In this document: positions 1 to 7,945 of the stretch, one piece after another
Layout: each line of letters starts with the position of its first letter
How positions within the stretch are numbered: position 1 is the stretch's first letter
NCBI RefSeq assembly: GCF_025210435.1
Contig: NZ_JAOART010000110.1
Span: 1-53,319, forward strand
Direction: 5' to 3'
Length of the DNA stretch: 53,319 nucleotides
Source: Anaeromicrobium sp.
Lineage (GTDB): Bacteria; Bacillota; Clostridia; Peptostreptococcales; Thermotaleaceae
The notes under the pieces: model-generated
Databases searched by the model: none
What the model saw: only the letters and a program-made list of their open reading frames with translations
Told to the model about the DNA's origin: nothing
Translations under genes and position numbers: made by a program

Positions 1-425
1 ATGATAGAGTTACTTTTAATAAATTCTTTGTCAATAGCAATATTTACAGTTTTATTAATAAGTAAATCCAACAGATTCATATCTGCTAATCTAAGTTTTC
101 GAAATTTAGTAAGTGAACTAGGGTTAATAACACTTTCCTCTGGAGCCATATCTAAAAAGTATTTAAAGGACATATCATATTTTGAACGTTCCACCACGTC
201 CACATCTGATAAATCAAATATGGTTTTTAATAATAAATATTTAAACATCCTAATAGGGTCTATTGCAGCACGTCCGTTGCTAATAGAGTACTTTGAAATC
301 AATTCATTATAAATAAAAGAGAAATCAACCATATCGTTAATTTTTCTTAACATATTATCTTTAGGGACTACTAAATTATATATTTCCATATAAGGACTTA
401 AAATCATTTTGGGTTGCATTATCAT
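1..425 (-). CDS. IS1182-type transposase, N-terminal part (cut by window edge)
   Basis: Reading the minus strand from the ATG at 425 gives 141 codons without a stop up to the window edge. A ribosome binding site (AGGTG) lies a few bases upstream. The protein has the N-terminal DUF772 layout of IS1182/IS5-related DDE transposases: a conserved YSISNGRAAIDPIRMFKYL segment near residues 48-66, then LSDVDVVERSKYDMSFKYFL and a LTKFRKLR segment. The catalytic DDE part would lie outside the window. A hairpin at 471-505 precedes the gene. A plus-strand frame over 1-312 is its antisense shadow. Confidence 0.85.
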   Translation of the reverse strand, partial: MIMQPKMILSPYMEIYNLVVPKDNMLRKINDMVDFSFIYNELISKYSISNGRAAIDPIRMFKYLLLKTIFDLSDVDVVERSKYDMSFKYFLDMAPEESVINPSSLTKFRKLRLADMNLLDLLINKTVNIAIDKEFIKSNSI

Positions 426-470
426 GTGATTCACCTACTTATTTTTGATACATTAATTATATAATAAAAA

Positions 471-505
471 GACATAATAATCATATTTTCAATGATTATT
501 ATGTC
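471..505. terminator. Hairpin at the upstream end of the IS
   Basis: GACATAATAATCAT and ATGATTATTATGTC form a perfect 14-bp stem with a short loop, just upstream of the transposase start and inside the presumed IS end. Such hairpins often shield transposases from outside transcription; that role here is inference. On the plus strand it is followed by a short T-rich run. Confidence 0.6.
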
Positions 506-523
506 TTCTTTTATAGATTTTTT

Positions 524-549
524 GAAAAAGAGACTTTTTCAGTGGCCTC
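524..549. mobile_element. Probable outer end of the IS element
   Basis: Read on the minus strand the region starts GGCCACTGAAAAAGTCTC and continues into an A/T-rich stretch leading to the transposase. This looks like an IS terminus, and the VanW stop codon (550-552) lies directly outside it. The other end is beyond the window, so the exact boundary and any target duplication cannot be checked. Confidence 0.4.
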
Positions 550-1842
550 CTATTGGGATGCTTCTTTTTTAGTACCTATTTTTATTATTTTTGGAGTAGT
601 CATGTAGTAGTCTTTAGAAACTACGTAAGAATCTACAAGTTCTCCGTTCTCATAAACTTCTTTTATTAACTGTGAAGTATAGCCTGTATGACCTTTATCT
701 GATATTTTTTCTTCTCCTGGATTTAGACTAGGATCTTCTATTTTTTCCACGGGAGCATATTTTTTACCTAGGACTTTAGATATTAATTTAATTTCCTTAT
801 CTCGTTGTTTACCATATATTTTGAATGTAACCGTATTTCTTGTAGTACTTCCATAAATATATATATCCTTATCCGTATTATTTTTAAATTTAAAATCTTG
901 AGTTCCCCAAGATACGGTAGCATCTCTACTTAAAGGAACATATGGAACTGTAAGGGAATGATTATTTCTGTCTACTATTTCTAAGTCACCTAATAAAACT
1001 GCATTATATAAGGTGGTAGAGCCTTGACATATACCTCCTCCTAATCCCTTAGAAACCTTCCCATTTTTATATATTCCTGCTATTTTAAAGCCACGTTCAC
1101 TTGTACGTTTACCTACTGTGTCATTATATGAAAATATTTCACCAGGCTTTAATAGTGTTCCATTAACATAGCTAGTAGCCATGGCTATATTACTAGAACG
1201 TGGTTTGTTTGATGGGGAATATTTCGTAGTAAATTCACTGAGTAGTTCTAAATCCATGTTCTCAAAGTTTTTTGTTGTAACAGGGGCTATAGTCACCTTA
1301 GTAGGTACCCTAAACGTATCTTTTCCAGTTAAAGAAGCAGCCTTTATATTTTCCATGAGTTTAATTTTATCAAATTCAAAGGAATTTACTTCTGGAATTA
1401 TAGTAATAGTACCCTTTGATATATGTAATTTTGCATTTTCCATAGGAGGAATTGGGATTTCATCTAATGGAGCTAAAGCAGATAAAAAGACCTGTTCATC
1501 CACAATATAGTGGTTTTTTAAGTGGACATGCCCACCAGGACCGATTTGAGTATTGTAATACATGGAATTGTAAATATCATTAATCATAGATACTTTATCT
1601 AATTTAAATCCTAAATCCTTTAGCTTATATGTTAGTACTGTATTTTTATCTTCATAAACATAGGTTATTACTATGTGATTATTTAAAATCTCATTTTCTA
1701 TGGAAATAAGACTTTCATCTATGTTGTCCATATTTTCTATTTTAATATTATTTACATATAAATTAGGATTTTCTCCATAGGCCACAGAAAAAGAAAGAAT
1801 GAATAGGATGATAAAGCACAGGGTTAATTTAGTTTTTCTCAT
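550..1842 (-). CDS. VanW family protein with G5-like C-terminus, secreted
   Basis: 430 residues. The start at 1842 is chosen because GGAGGAGG lies about 7 bases upstream; an upstream in-frame ATG at 1860 overlaps that ribosome binding site. The N-terminus (MRKTKLTLCFIILFILSFSV) is a clear signal peptide. The central part resembles the peptidoglycan-binding-4 region. It is followed by the VanW domain, with the family-typical SYNDTVGKRTSERGFK and GGGICQGSTTLYNA segments. The C-terminal 60 residues (EKIEDPSL...VYENGELVDSYVVSKDYY) look like a G5 domain. Such proteins act at the cell wall; the precise reaction is unknown. The gene is followed immediately by the IS end, so its natural downstream context may have been replaced. 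Confidence 0.85.
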   Translation of the reverse strand: MRKTKLTLCFIILFILSFSVAYGENPNLYVNNIKIENMDNIDESLISIENEILNNHIVITYVYEDKNTVLTYKLKDLGFKLDKVSMINDIYNSMYYNTQIGPGGHVHLKNHYIVDEQVFLSALAPLDEIPIPPMENAKLHISKGTITIIPEVNSFEFDKIKLMENIKAASLTGKDTFRVPTKVTIAPVTTKNFENMDLELLSEFTTKYSPSNKPRSSNIAMATSYVNGTLLKPGEIFSYNDTVGKRTSERGFKIAGIYKNGKVSKGLGGGICQGSTTLYNAVLLGDLEIVDRNNHSLTVPYVPLSRDATVSWGTQDFKFKNNTDKDIYIYGSTTRNTVTFKIYGKQRDKEIKLISKVLGKKYAPVEKIEDPSLNPGEEKISDKGHTGYTSQLIKEVYENGELVDSYVVSKDYYMTTPKIIKIGTKKEASQ

Positions 1843-1905
1843 AAGAAAACCTCCTCCCATAAGTATATAAGAATATGATGAGCTTAATAATTAGGGTCAT
1901 AAAAT

Positions 1906-2802
1906 TTAAGTAGATTTATTAAAAATGTGATTAAGTAAATCTATACTTAGATTTCCAGTTATATCCTCTTTATCAAGTATAACATTATATTCCACAAAAT
2001 CCATAGATTTTACCAAATTTGTTGAACTAAATAAACTTAAAAATTCTTTAGCATCCTCAAGGGAAAAACCATTACCTACAGGAGTACCTGTTCCTGGAAC
2101 TAACCTTTCATCTAAAAAATCTAAGTCAAAACTTATATGAAGGGCTTCTATGGCCAAATTTTTAACATCTTTCATTATTTCATTAAATATACCTTTTATA
2201 GTATGTTTACGAATATATTGGGGTGAATAAACCTTTAAATCCTTTTCTTTGATAAATCCTTTTTCTCCTGGGTCAATGTCTCTAGCTCCAATTATGAAGA
2301 CGTTTTCACATGGAATATGAGAACCATGGGAATAGATATTTTGTATTTCATTATCCCCAAGGCCCATGGCATAGGCTAGTGGCATACCATGGAAATTGCC
2401 AGATAGAGATGTTTTGTAAGTGTTAATGTCTGTGTGTGCATCAAACCACACTACACCAAAGTTTTTATAAACGCTACTGATACCTGCAATGCTTCCTAGG
2501 GCAACAGAGTGATCTCCACCAATAATTAGTGGAAAATAATTGTTTTTTAATGAAAGGGATACTAAATGTGCTATACTGGCATTTAAGCTCATAAGAGGGT
2601 TGTAGTATTTCACATTACTGTGATCTAAGAACTTATTTTCCGTAGGCACAGAAGGAACATAAACATTTCCAAGGTCATAAACCTTGTTAGATTTATTAAG
2701 AACACCTATTAGACCTAGTTGCCTAAGTTTATTTGGTGCTAGATCAGGTCCCTTTTTGTCGGCCCCATAGAAGGTTGGAGCACCTATTAAGTTAATATTC
2801 AT
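1906..2802 (-). CDS. rocF: Arginase family protein (arginase)
   Basis: 298 residues from the ATG at 2802, preceded by AAGGAGATG; the longer frame to 2874 adds 24 residues without family similarity. The manganese-binding motifs of the ureohydrolase family are all present: GGDHSVALG, DAHTDIN and SFDLDFLDERLVPGTGTP. The overall size and the DAHTDIN form match arginase (arginine to ornithine and urea) better than agmatinase or formimidoylglutamase, but substrate choice cannot be proved from motifs. It lies in the same direction as the downstream VanW gene, 64 bases away, and has its own terminator-separated upstream region. Confidence 0.85.
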   Translation of the reverse strand: MNINLIGAPTFYGADKKGPDLAPNKLRQLGLIGVLNKSNKVYDLGNVYVPSVPTENKFLDHSNVKYYNPLMSLNASIAHLVSLSLKNNYFPLIIGGDHSVALGSIAGISSVYKNFGVVWFDAHTDINTYKTSLSGNFHGMPLAYAMGLGDNEIQNIYSHGSHIPCENVFIIGARDIDPGEKGFIKEKDLKVYSPQYIRKHTIKGIFNEIMKDVKNLAIEALHISFDLDFLDERLVPGTGTPVGNGFSLEDAKEFLSLFSSTNLVKSMDFVEYNVILDKEDITGNLSIDLLNHIFNKST

Positions 2803-2905
2803 AGTCCATCTCCTTAAAACATAATAATATAATCTCCCTAGTACTAGTTTAGCATTTTGCCTGAAAATTTGCAAAATATTGAAATGTGAAAAAAATACAA
2901 AAAAA

Positions 2906-2940
2906 CAAAAATCTAGGCAAGATTTTGCCTAGATTTTTGT
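2906..2940. terminator. Terminator between agcS and the arginase gene
   Basis: AAAATCTAGGCAA and TTGCCTAGATTTT form a strong inverted repeat with A- and T-runs on both sides. It can end minus-strand transcription coming from the symporter gene. Confidence 0.8.
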
Positions 2941-2961
2941 AATTATCCTTAAGTCCTTATT

Positions 2962-3120
2962 AAGGCATATTCAAAAAATAAATTAGTCATTTCACTGGTT
3001 ATTTGAATTATTTTCTTTGTTATGGAATCGCTCACATATGTTTAATATGCTCACTCACCATGCCTTGAAAATAATCCAAATCCCTCAGGGTCCTGACTAG
3101 TTTATTTTTTTCATATACCT
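2962..3120. repeat. Family B foldback element, copy B1
   Basis: 159 bp. The left end AAGGCATATTCAAAAAATAA matches the complement of the right end (AGGTATATGAAAAAAATAAA), giving terminal inverted repeats of about 27 bp. Inner arms around GGTTATTTGAATTATTTTC and GATTTGGATTATTTTC extend the foldback. The interior is the reverse complement of copy B3 at 47687-47845. No coding capacity. Its terminal TAGG (minus strand) overlaps the stop codon of the symporter gene at 3119-3121. Confidence 0.85.
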
Positions 3121-4540
3121 AATTGACTTTTTTCATGTTAATATTACTTTCCCAACACTCAGCATTTGTTAGACCTTCAATGTTAGATGCTTTAAATACT
3201 GGGTCTTTTCCTTCTTTCTTTTGTCTAGCATAGTCTTTTAATGCGGCAAAGGCAATATGTCCTAAAAGGCCAATTGCAATTAGGTTTATAAGGGCCATAA
3301 GTCCCATGAATAAGTCTGCTAAATCCCATACGATTTGGATTTTTGCAACAGATCCAAAGTAAACCATACCAACAACACAAGTTCTATATATTGTTAACCA
3401 AATTCCATTTCCAGTTATGAACTCAATATTAGTTTCACCATAGTAGTAGTTTCCTATAATAGAACTGAATGCAAATAATAATATACATATTGCTATAAAG
3501 GAACCTCCCCAAGGACCAACTTGAGAACTTAATGCTATTTGAGTTAATTGTATACCTGTTAAATCTCCATTTGTGTACGCACCTGATAATAATATTATAA
3601 ATGCAGTGGCACTACAAATTAAAATAGTATCTGTAAATACTCCTAATGTTTGGATTAAACCTTGTTTTACTGGGTGAGATACTTCAGCTGTAGCAGCTGC
3701 GTTAGGTGCACTTCCCATACCTGCTTCATTTGAGAATAATCCTCTTTTAATACCTTGCATTAAAGCAGCTCCAATGGCACCACCAGCAGCTTGCTTAAGA
3801 CCAACGGCACTTCCTATTATTAAACTAAATATTTGTGGAATAGATCCAATGTTTTTCACTATTACGAATCCTGCGATTATTACATAGGCAACTGCCATTA
3901 CAGGAACAATGACTTCTGCTACCCTTGCAATCCTTTTTACTCCACCGAATATGATGATTCCAGTTACTACAGATAATATAATACCTACCATAGCCCTACT
4001 AGTATGAAAGGATTCTTGGAATGATAAGGCAATAGTATTTGATTGAACTGAATTAAATACTAAACCGAAACATAATGTTATAAGGATTGAGAATATAATA
4101 CCCATCCATCTTTGGTTTAAGGCCTTTTCCATGTAATAAGCAGGACCACCTCTGTAACCATCTTTGTCTTTTATTTTATAAATTTGTGCTAAGGTACTTT
4201 CAACAAAACTTGAAGCACCCCCTACTAAAGCTATAAGCCACATCCAAAATACAGCACCAGGCCCCCCCGTTGCTATTGCTATGGCAACACCAGCCAAGTT
4301 ACCAGTACCAACTCTAGATGCTGTAGATATACAGAAAGCTTGAAAAGATGAAATACCTTCTCCTTTCTCTTTTTTAGCTCCATCGGTTAGGAGTTTAATC
4401 ATTTCTCCTAAAAACCTAAATTGTACAAAATTAGTTCTAAATGAAAAATAAATTCCAAGAACTATCAATAAAAAAATAAGTACATAAGACCATAATAAAG
4501 TGTTAAGACTTCCCACTATATTCGTCAATAAGTCTCCCAT
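3119..4540 (-). CDS. agcS: Sodium/alanine symporter, AGCS family
   Basis: 473 residues, full length for the alanine-or-glycine:cation symporter family. About eleven membrane segments are visible. Family signatures include FCISTASRVGTGNLAGVAIA near residues 68-87, the GGASSFVESTLAQIYK segment, and a central KRGLFSNEAGMGSAPNAAAT block lining the substrate and sodium path. It imports alanine or glycine with sodium. The start is an ATG preceded by AAAGGAGA. The stop codon TAG lies in the end of repeat B1, so the last residues may have been set by that insertion. No glycine riboswitch is visible upstream. Confidence 0.92.
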   Translation of the reverse strand: MGDLLTNIVGSLNTLLWSYVLIFLLIVLGIYFSFRTNFVQFRFLGEMIKLLTDGAKKEKGEGISSFQAFCISTASRVGTGNLAGVAIAIATGGPGAVFWMWLIALVGGASSFVESTLAQIYKIKDKDGYRGGPAYYMEKALNQRWMGIIFSILITLCFGLVFNSVQSNTIALSFQESFHTSRAMVGIILSVVTGIIIFGGVKRIARVAEVIVPVMAVAYVIIAGFVIVKNIGSIPQIFSLIIGSAVGLKQAAGGAIGAALMQGIKRGLFSNEAGMGSAPNAAATAEVSHPVKQGLIQTLGVFTDTILICSATAFIILLSGAYTNGDLTGIQLTQIALSSQVGPWGGSFIAICILLFAFSSIIGNYYYGETNIEFITGNGIWLTIYRTCVVGMVYFGSVAKIQIVWDLADLFMGLMALINLIAIGLLGHIAFAALKDYARQKKEGKDPVFKASNIEGLTNAECWESNINMKKVN

Positions 4541-4850
4541 TGTTCAATCTCCTTTCTTCTATTAAATTTTTTGAAACAATGAGAATATTATAGCAAAAAA
4601 ATGTATATGTATCAATATTTATATTATTTTATACATGAATCCATGAATATATATTATGCTAAAAATATGATCATATCCATTTAGGCTACTAGCATGAGGT
4701 GGTTTTTAGGAATATGTTTTACAAAATCAATAAGAAAGAAATATTGCATAAATTTGCAAGAAATATGAGACGAAGGCATAGGTGTAATAGAAAAAAGTCA
4801 AAAAACAGATTTTTCTCAAAATTCTCAAAAAAACCAATCACCATGTATTC

Positions 4851-4879
4851 TTGAATTTGCACAAATAAGATGATATAAT
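4851..4879 (+). promoter_or_regulatory. Promoter of the preQ0 operon
   Basis: TTGAAT at 4851-4856, a 17-base spacer, and a consensus TATAAT at 4874-4879. This would start transcription about 15-20 bases before the riboswitch aptamer at 4902. Confidence 0.75.
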
Positions 4880-4901
4880 TAGGTTTCTAAATGAATATGA
4901 A

Positions 4902-4941
4902 GACAGTTCGTAACCATCCTGTCTATAAACAAAACTAGGAT
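4902..4941 (+). promoter_or_regulatory. preQ1-I riboswitch aptamer
   Basis: GACAG (4902-4906) pairs with CTGTC (4919-4923) to form P1, enclosing the loop TTCGTAACCATC. It is followed by the A-rich tail TATAAACAAAACTAGGAT. This is the compact H-type pseudoknot layout of preQ1-I riboswitches: short P1, a loop starting TTC, then a tail of the AAACAAAAC type that ends by pairing back to the loop (GAT at 4939-4941 with ATC at 4916-4918). The layout closely resembles the published Thermoanaerobacter aptamer. It sits directly upstream of queuosine-precursor genes, as expected for a switch sensing preQ1. Confidence 0.85.
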
Positions 4942-4972
4942 ATGACTATCTCAAGGTAGTTTTTTGTTTATA

Positions 4973-4994
4973 GGGCAGATTATGCCCTTTTTTT
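4973..4994 (+). terminator. Riboswitch-controlled terminator
   Basis: GGGCA, a 5-base loop, TGCCC, then seven T. The alternative antiterminator pairs 4919-4937 (P1 3' strand plus tail) with 4957-4978, which contains the GGGCA strand. Ligand binding to the aptamer would free GGGCA and allow termination, so the operon should be off when preQ1 is plentiful. Confidence 0.85.
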
Positions 4995-5092
4995 ATTGTT
5001 TTTTAAATTAAAAAAATAATAAAAAAAGGCCTAATACTGTCCTTTTGCAGAGCTACTTTTTAATGGGCCTAATAGAAAAGGGAGGATGTTCA

Positions 5093-6085
5093 TTGAAAGA
5101 AATAGGATTAACTACAACAGTACCTGTGGAGGTACTTTTAGCTGCTGGATATAAGCCTATAGATTTAAATAATATATTTATAACGGATGAAAATCATAAA
5201 AAATATATAGATATGGCAGAAAGGGATGGATTTCCCAAAAGTCTTTGTGCTTGGATAAAGGGTATATATGGAGTTTGTATAGATAAGGGAATAAAGGAAA
5301 TTGTGGGGGTTACAGAAGGCGATTGTTCTAATACAAAGGGCCTTATAGAAGTATTAAGATTAAAGGGAATAAAAGTACATCCCTTTGGATTTCCACATAA
5401 TCATAAAATGGAAGATCTAAAAGTGCAAATAGATGATTTTATGAAGAGATTTAATGTAAATATAGATAAAGTAGAAAAGGTAAGGCAAGAGATAAATGAA
5501 GTTAGAAAATTAGGCATTGAAATAGATAGATTAACATATGAAGATTTAAAAGTTAGTGGTTTTGAGAATCATTTGTATGAAGTATCCTTTAGTGATTTAT
5601 GGGGAGACATTAATATCTTTAGAGAAGAGCTAAAGAATAAAATAGATGAATATGAAAAAAGAAAAAAGCTTAACAAGACCCTAAGAATAGGGTATGTGGG
5701 AGTTCCTCCTATGACAGGAGACTTATACGATTTTGTAGAAAAACAAGATGGACTTATTGTATACAACGAAGTACAAAGGGAGTTTGCATTTCCAAGGGCC
5801 CATGAGGCTAAAGACATTTACGAACAATATTATGACTACACTTATGTATATGATGTGAACTTTAGGATAAAAGAGTTAAAAAAGCAAATAGACTTAAGGC
5901 AATTAGATGGAATAATCCATTATACTCAAGCCTTTTGTTATAGGGCCATAGAGGACATTGTATTAAAGGAAAAGTTACATATTCCTATTTTAAATATAGA
6001 AGGGGATACTAACAACAAATTAGATGAAAGAACAAAGCTTAGATTAGAAGCATTTTTAGATATGTTAAAGGATTTAAAGGAGTAG
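5093..6085 (+). CDS. 2-hydroxyacyl-CoA dehydratase / double-cubane-type reductase subunit in preQ0 operon
   Basis: 330 residues. TTG start at 5093 with GGGAGG about 8 bases upstream; the longer frame from 5045 covers this ribosome binding site. The sequence resembles the D component of 2-hydroxyglutaryl-CoA dehydratase and related double-cubane cluster proteins (COG1775). Three cysteines sit in the expected iron-sulfur places: C52 (SLCAW), C78 (EGDCSNTK) and C282 (QAFCYRA). The next gene, 3 bases away, encodes the matching ATPase activator, so the pair can do ATP-driven low-potential electron transfer. No CoA-ester pathway genes are nearby. It is the first gene after a preQ1-I riboswitch and is followed by queD, queE, folE and queC, which points to a reductive step in queuosine synthesis. 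No partner second subunit is present, so a homodimer is likely. Family assignment is firm, substrate is inference. Confidence 0.82.
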   Translation: MKEIGLTTTVPVEVLLAAGYKPIDLNNIFITDENHKKYIDMAERDGFPKSLCAWIKGIYGVCIDKGIKEIVGVTEGDCSNTKGLIEVLRLKGIKVHPFGFPHNHKMEDLKVQIDDFMKRFNVNIDKVEKVRQEINEVRKLGIEIDRLTYEDLKVSGFENHLYEVSFSDLWGDINIFREELKNKIDEYEKRKKLNKTLRIGYVGVPPMTGDLYDFVEKQDGLIVYNEVQREFAFPRAHEAKDIYEQYYDYTYVYDVNFRIKELKKQIDLRQLDGIIHYTQAFCYRAIEDIVLKEKLHIPILNIEGDTNNKLDERTKLRLEAFLDMLKDLKE

Positions 6086-6088
6086 GAT

Positions 6089-6856
6089 ATGAGAATATTA
6101 GGTATAGATTTAGGCAGTAGAGAAGTAAAGATTGCCTTGATGGAAAATAAGAAAGTCATAAATACTTTTAAAATAAGTACCATGTCCTTTTACAGGGATT
6201 ATTGTACTTATGATGAAAAGATAATAGTTAATTTAGAGAAACTCAAAATTAAAGATGTGGATATTTATGTGTCTACAGGATATGGAAGAAATAATACGGA
6301 CCTAAATAAATTTAAAGCTATAAATGAAATAAAAGCCCATGCATATGGAGCCATGTATCAAACAGGTTTAAAGGATTTCATATTATTAGACGTGGGTGGC
6401 CAAGATGTGAAAATAGTAAAGGTAGAAAAGGGAGTTATAACGGATTTAGAGTTAAATGAAAAATGTGCTGCTTCCTGTGGTAGATATTTGGAAAATATGG
6501 CTAATGTACTAGAAATTCATCTAGATGAAATGAGTAAACATTACAAGGACCCAGTAGAATTAAATGCCACTTGTGCAGTATTTTCAGAATCGGAATTAAT
6601 AGGACAGATTGCTAAAGGAGTAGATATTAAAAGATTGTGTGCAGGAGTAAATTATTCCATGTATAAGAGGTTAAGGCCTATGCTTACTAAGTTTAGGGGA
6701 AAGAAATTAGTATTAGTAGGTGGAGTATCTAAAAATGAAGCCATAGAAAAATACTTGGTAAATGATTATGATGAGATAGTTAAGGTTTCAAGTCCTCAAT
6801 TTAATGGAGCGATAGGGTCTTGTTATTATGGTGAAAAGGTAAACGGAGGTAAATAA
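6089..6856 (+). CDS. HgdC/BadF-type ATPase activator of 2-hydroxyacyl-CoA dehydratase-like enzyme
   Basis: 255 residues, the usual length for HgdC-type activators of the ASKHA ATPase fold. Seen: phosphate-1 loop GIDLGSREVKIAL at the N-terminus, phosphate-2 DVGGQDVKIV, and adenosine-binding VLVGGVSKNEAI near the C-terminus. The cysteines that would hold a [4Fe-4S] cluster between two subunits are C126 (NEKCAASCGRYLE) and C162 (NATCAVFSESE). Family members hydrolyse ATP to push one electron onto the partner enzyme encoded by the gene just upstream. The stop is followed directly by the queD start codon, so translation is probably coupled. Confidence 0.9.
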   Translation: MRILGIDLGSREVKIALMENKKVINTFKISTMSFYRDYCTYDEKIIVNLEKLKIKDVDIYVSTGYGRNNTDLNKFKAINEIKAHAYGAMYQTGLKDFILLDVGGQDVKIVKVEKGVITDLELNEKCAASCGRYLENMANVLEIHLDEMSKHYKDPVELNATCAVFSESELIGQIAKGVDIKRLCAGVNYSMYKRLRPMLTKFRGKKLVLVGGVSKNEAIEKYLVNDYDEIVKVSSPQFNGAIGSCYYGEKVNGGK

Positions 6857-7282
6857 ATGTATATATTAAGGGCAGAACATAGTTTTGATAGTGCTCACTT
6901 TTTAGCTGGATACGAGGGAAAGTGTAGTAATATTCATGGACATAGATGGAGAGTAGTAGTAGAAGTTATGGAAGAAAGATTAAAATCTGGTGGCCAATTA
7001 GATGGAATGGTTGTGGACTTTGGAGATTTGAAAAAGGATTTAAAGGAAATAGTAGACTTCCATGACCACAAATTAATAATAGAAAGGGAAACTATGAAAA
7101 AAAGTTTAGTGGAACTTTTAAAGGATGAAGGATTTAAAATAATGGAAGTGGATTTTAGACCTACTGCTGAAAACTTCTCTAAATATTTTTATGATTATAT
7201 GACTAAAAAGGGATATAAAGTAAAAAGAATAGAAGTATATGAAACACCTACTAATTGTGCCATATATGAAGGAGATAGATAA
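6857..7282 (+). CDS. queD: 6-carboxy-5,6,7,8-tetrahydropterin synthase
   Basis: 141 residues. The zinc histidines are visible as FDSAHFL near residue 12 and NIHGHRW near residue 25, with the catalytic cysteine C23 in GKCSN. The C-terminal VYETPTNCAIYE segment is typical of the 6-pyruvoyl-tetrahydropterin synthase/QueD fold. It converts dihydroneopterin triphosphate (made by FolE, two genes on) to carboxytetrahydropterin on the way to preQ0. The stop codon shares one base with the queE start. Confidence 0.92.
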   Translation: MYILRAEHSFDSAHFLAGYEGKCSNIHGHRWRVVVEVMEERLKSGGQLDGMVVDFGDLKKDLKEIVDFHDHKLIIERETMKKSLVELLKDEGFKIMEVDFRPTAENFSKYFYDYMTKKGYKVKRIEVYETPTNCAIYEGDR

Positions 7283-7944
7283 TGTATAAGGTAGTAGAAC
7301 ATTTTATAAGCATAAATGGAGAAGGAAAAAAAGCGGGAGAACTGGCCTTATTTATTAGGTTTCAGGGGTGTAACCTTACATGTAGTTATTGTGATACCAT
7401 GTGGGCTAATAAAGGGCATACTAAATTTACTTTTATGAACAAGGAAGAAATATATGAACTTATTAAAGAGAGTAAGGTTAAAAATGTTACATTAACAGGT
7501 GGAGAACCATTACTTCAAGATAATATGTATGAACTTTTAGAGTTTATTTCCAAAGATAAAAGTGTTAATATAGAAATTGAAACGAATGGAAGTGTGGATA
7601 TAAGTTCTTTTTCAAAATTAGATAATACTCCATCATTCACATTAGACTACAAATTACCATCGAGTAATATGGAAAATCTAATGAATACTAATAACTATAA
7701 TCAATTAAAAAGTAGTGATGTGGTTAAATTTGTGGCAGGAACAAGGGTTGATTTAGACAGGGCAAAGGAAATTATAAAAAAATATGATTTAACTAATAGG
7801 TGTCATGTGTATCTAAGTCCTTCCTTCGAAGAAATTACTCCTGGACAGATTGTTGATTATATGAAACAAAATAGATTAAATAAGGTGAAACTTCAGCTAC
7901 AAATGCATAAATTCATTTGGGACCCAGAGGAAAGGGGTGTTTAA
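7282..7944 (+). CDS. queE: 7-carboxy-7-deazaguanine synthase, radical SAM
   Basis: 220 residues. [20 protein letters not shown] leads into the radical-SAM cluster motif [10 protein letters not shown] (CX3CX2C). TLTGGEPLL is the SAM-binding GGE motif and IEIETNGS the following strand. It makes 7-carboxy-7-deazaguanine from the QueD product. Start overlaps the queD stop by one base, end overlaps the folE ribosome binding site. Confidence 0.92.
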   Translation: MYKVVEHFISINGEGKKAGELALFIRFQGCNLTCSYCDTMWANKGHTKFTFMNKEEIYELIKESKVKNVTLTGGEPLLQDNMYELLEFISKDKSVNIEIETNGSVDISSFSKLDNTPSFTLDYKLPSSNMENLMNTNNYNQLKSSDVVKFVAGTRVDLDRAKEIIKKYDLTNRCHVYLSPSFEEITPGQIVDYMKQNRLNKVKLQLQMHKFIWDPEERGV

Positions 7945-7945
7945 G

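Noticed and set aside
1-312. Open frame on the plus strand of 103 codons at the left edge
   Set aside because: It lies antisense to a clear DUF772-type transposase reading frame on the minus strand (1-425), which has family motifs and a ribosome binding site.
3119-4540. Possible truncation of the symporter by repeat B1 called as pseudogene
   Set aside because: At 473 residues it has full family length and all core motifs, so the insertion can only have altered the extreme C-terminus.
4541-4850. Glycine riboswitch before the alanine/glycine symporter
   Set aside because: I looked on the minus strand for the tandem glycine aptamer pattern and found no matching conserved segments.
5026-5068. 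Short family B-like remnant (AAGGCCTAATACTGTCC ... TTTTTAATGGGCCT)
   Set aside because: The outer bases resemble the ends of B2, but the stretch is only about 43 bases and the similarity may be chance in A/T-rich DNA.
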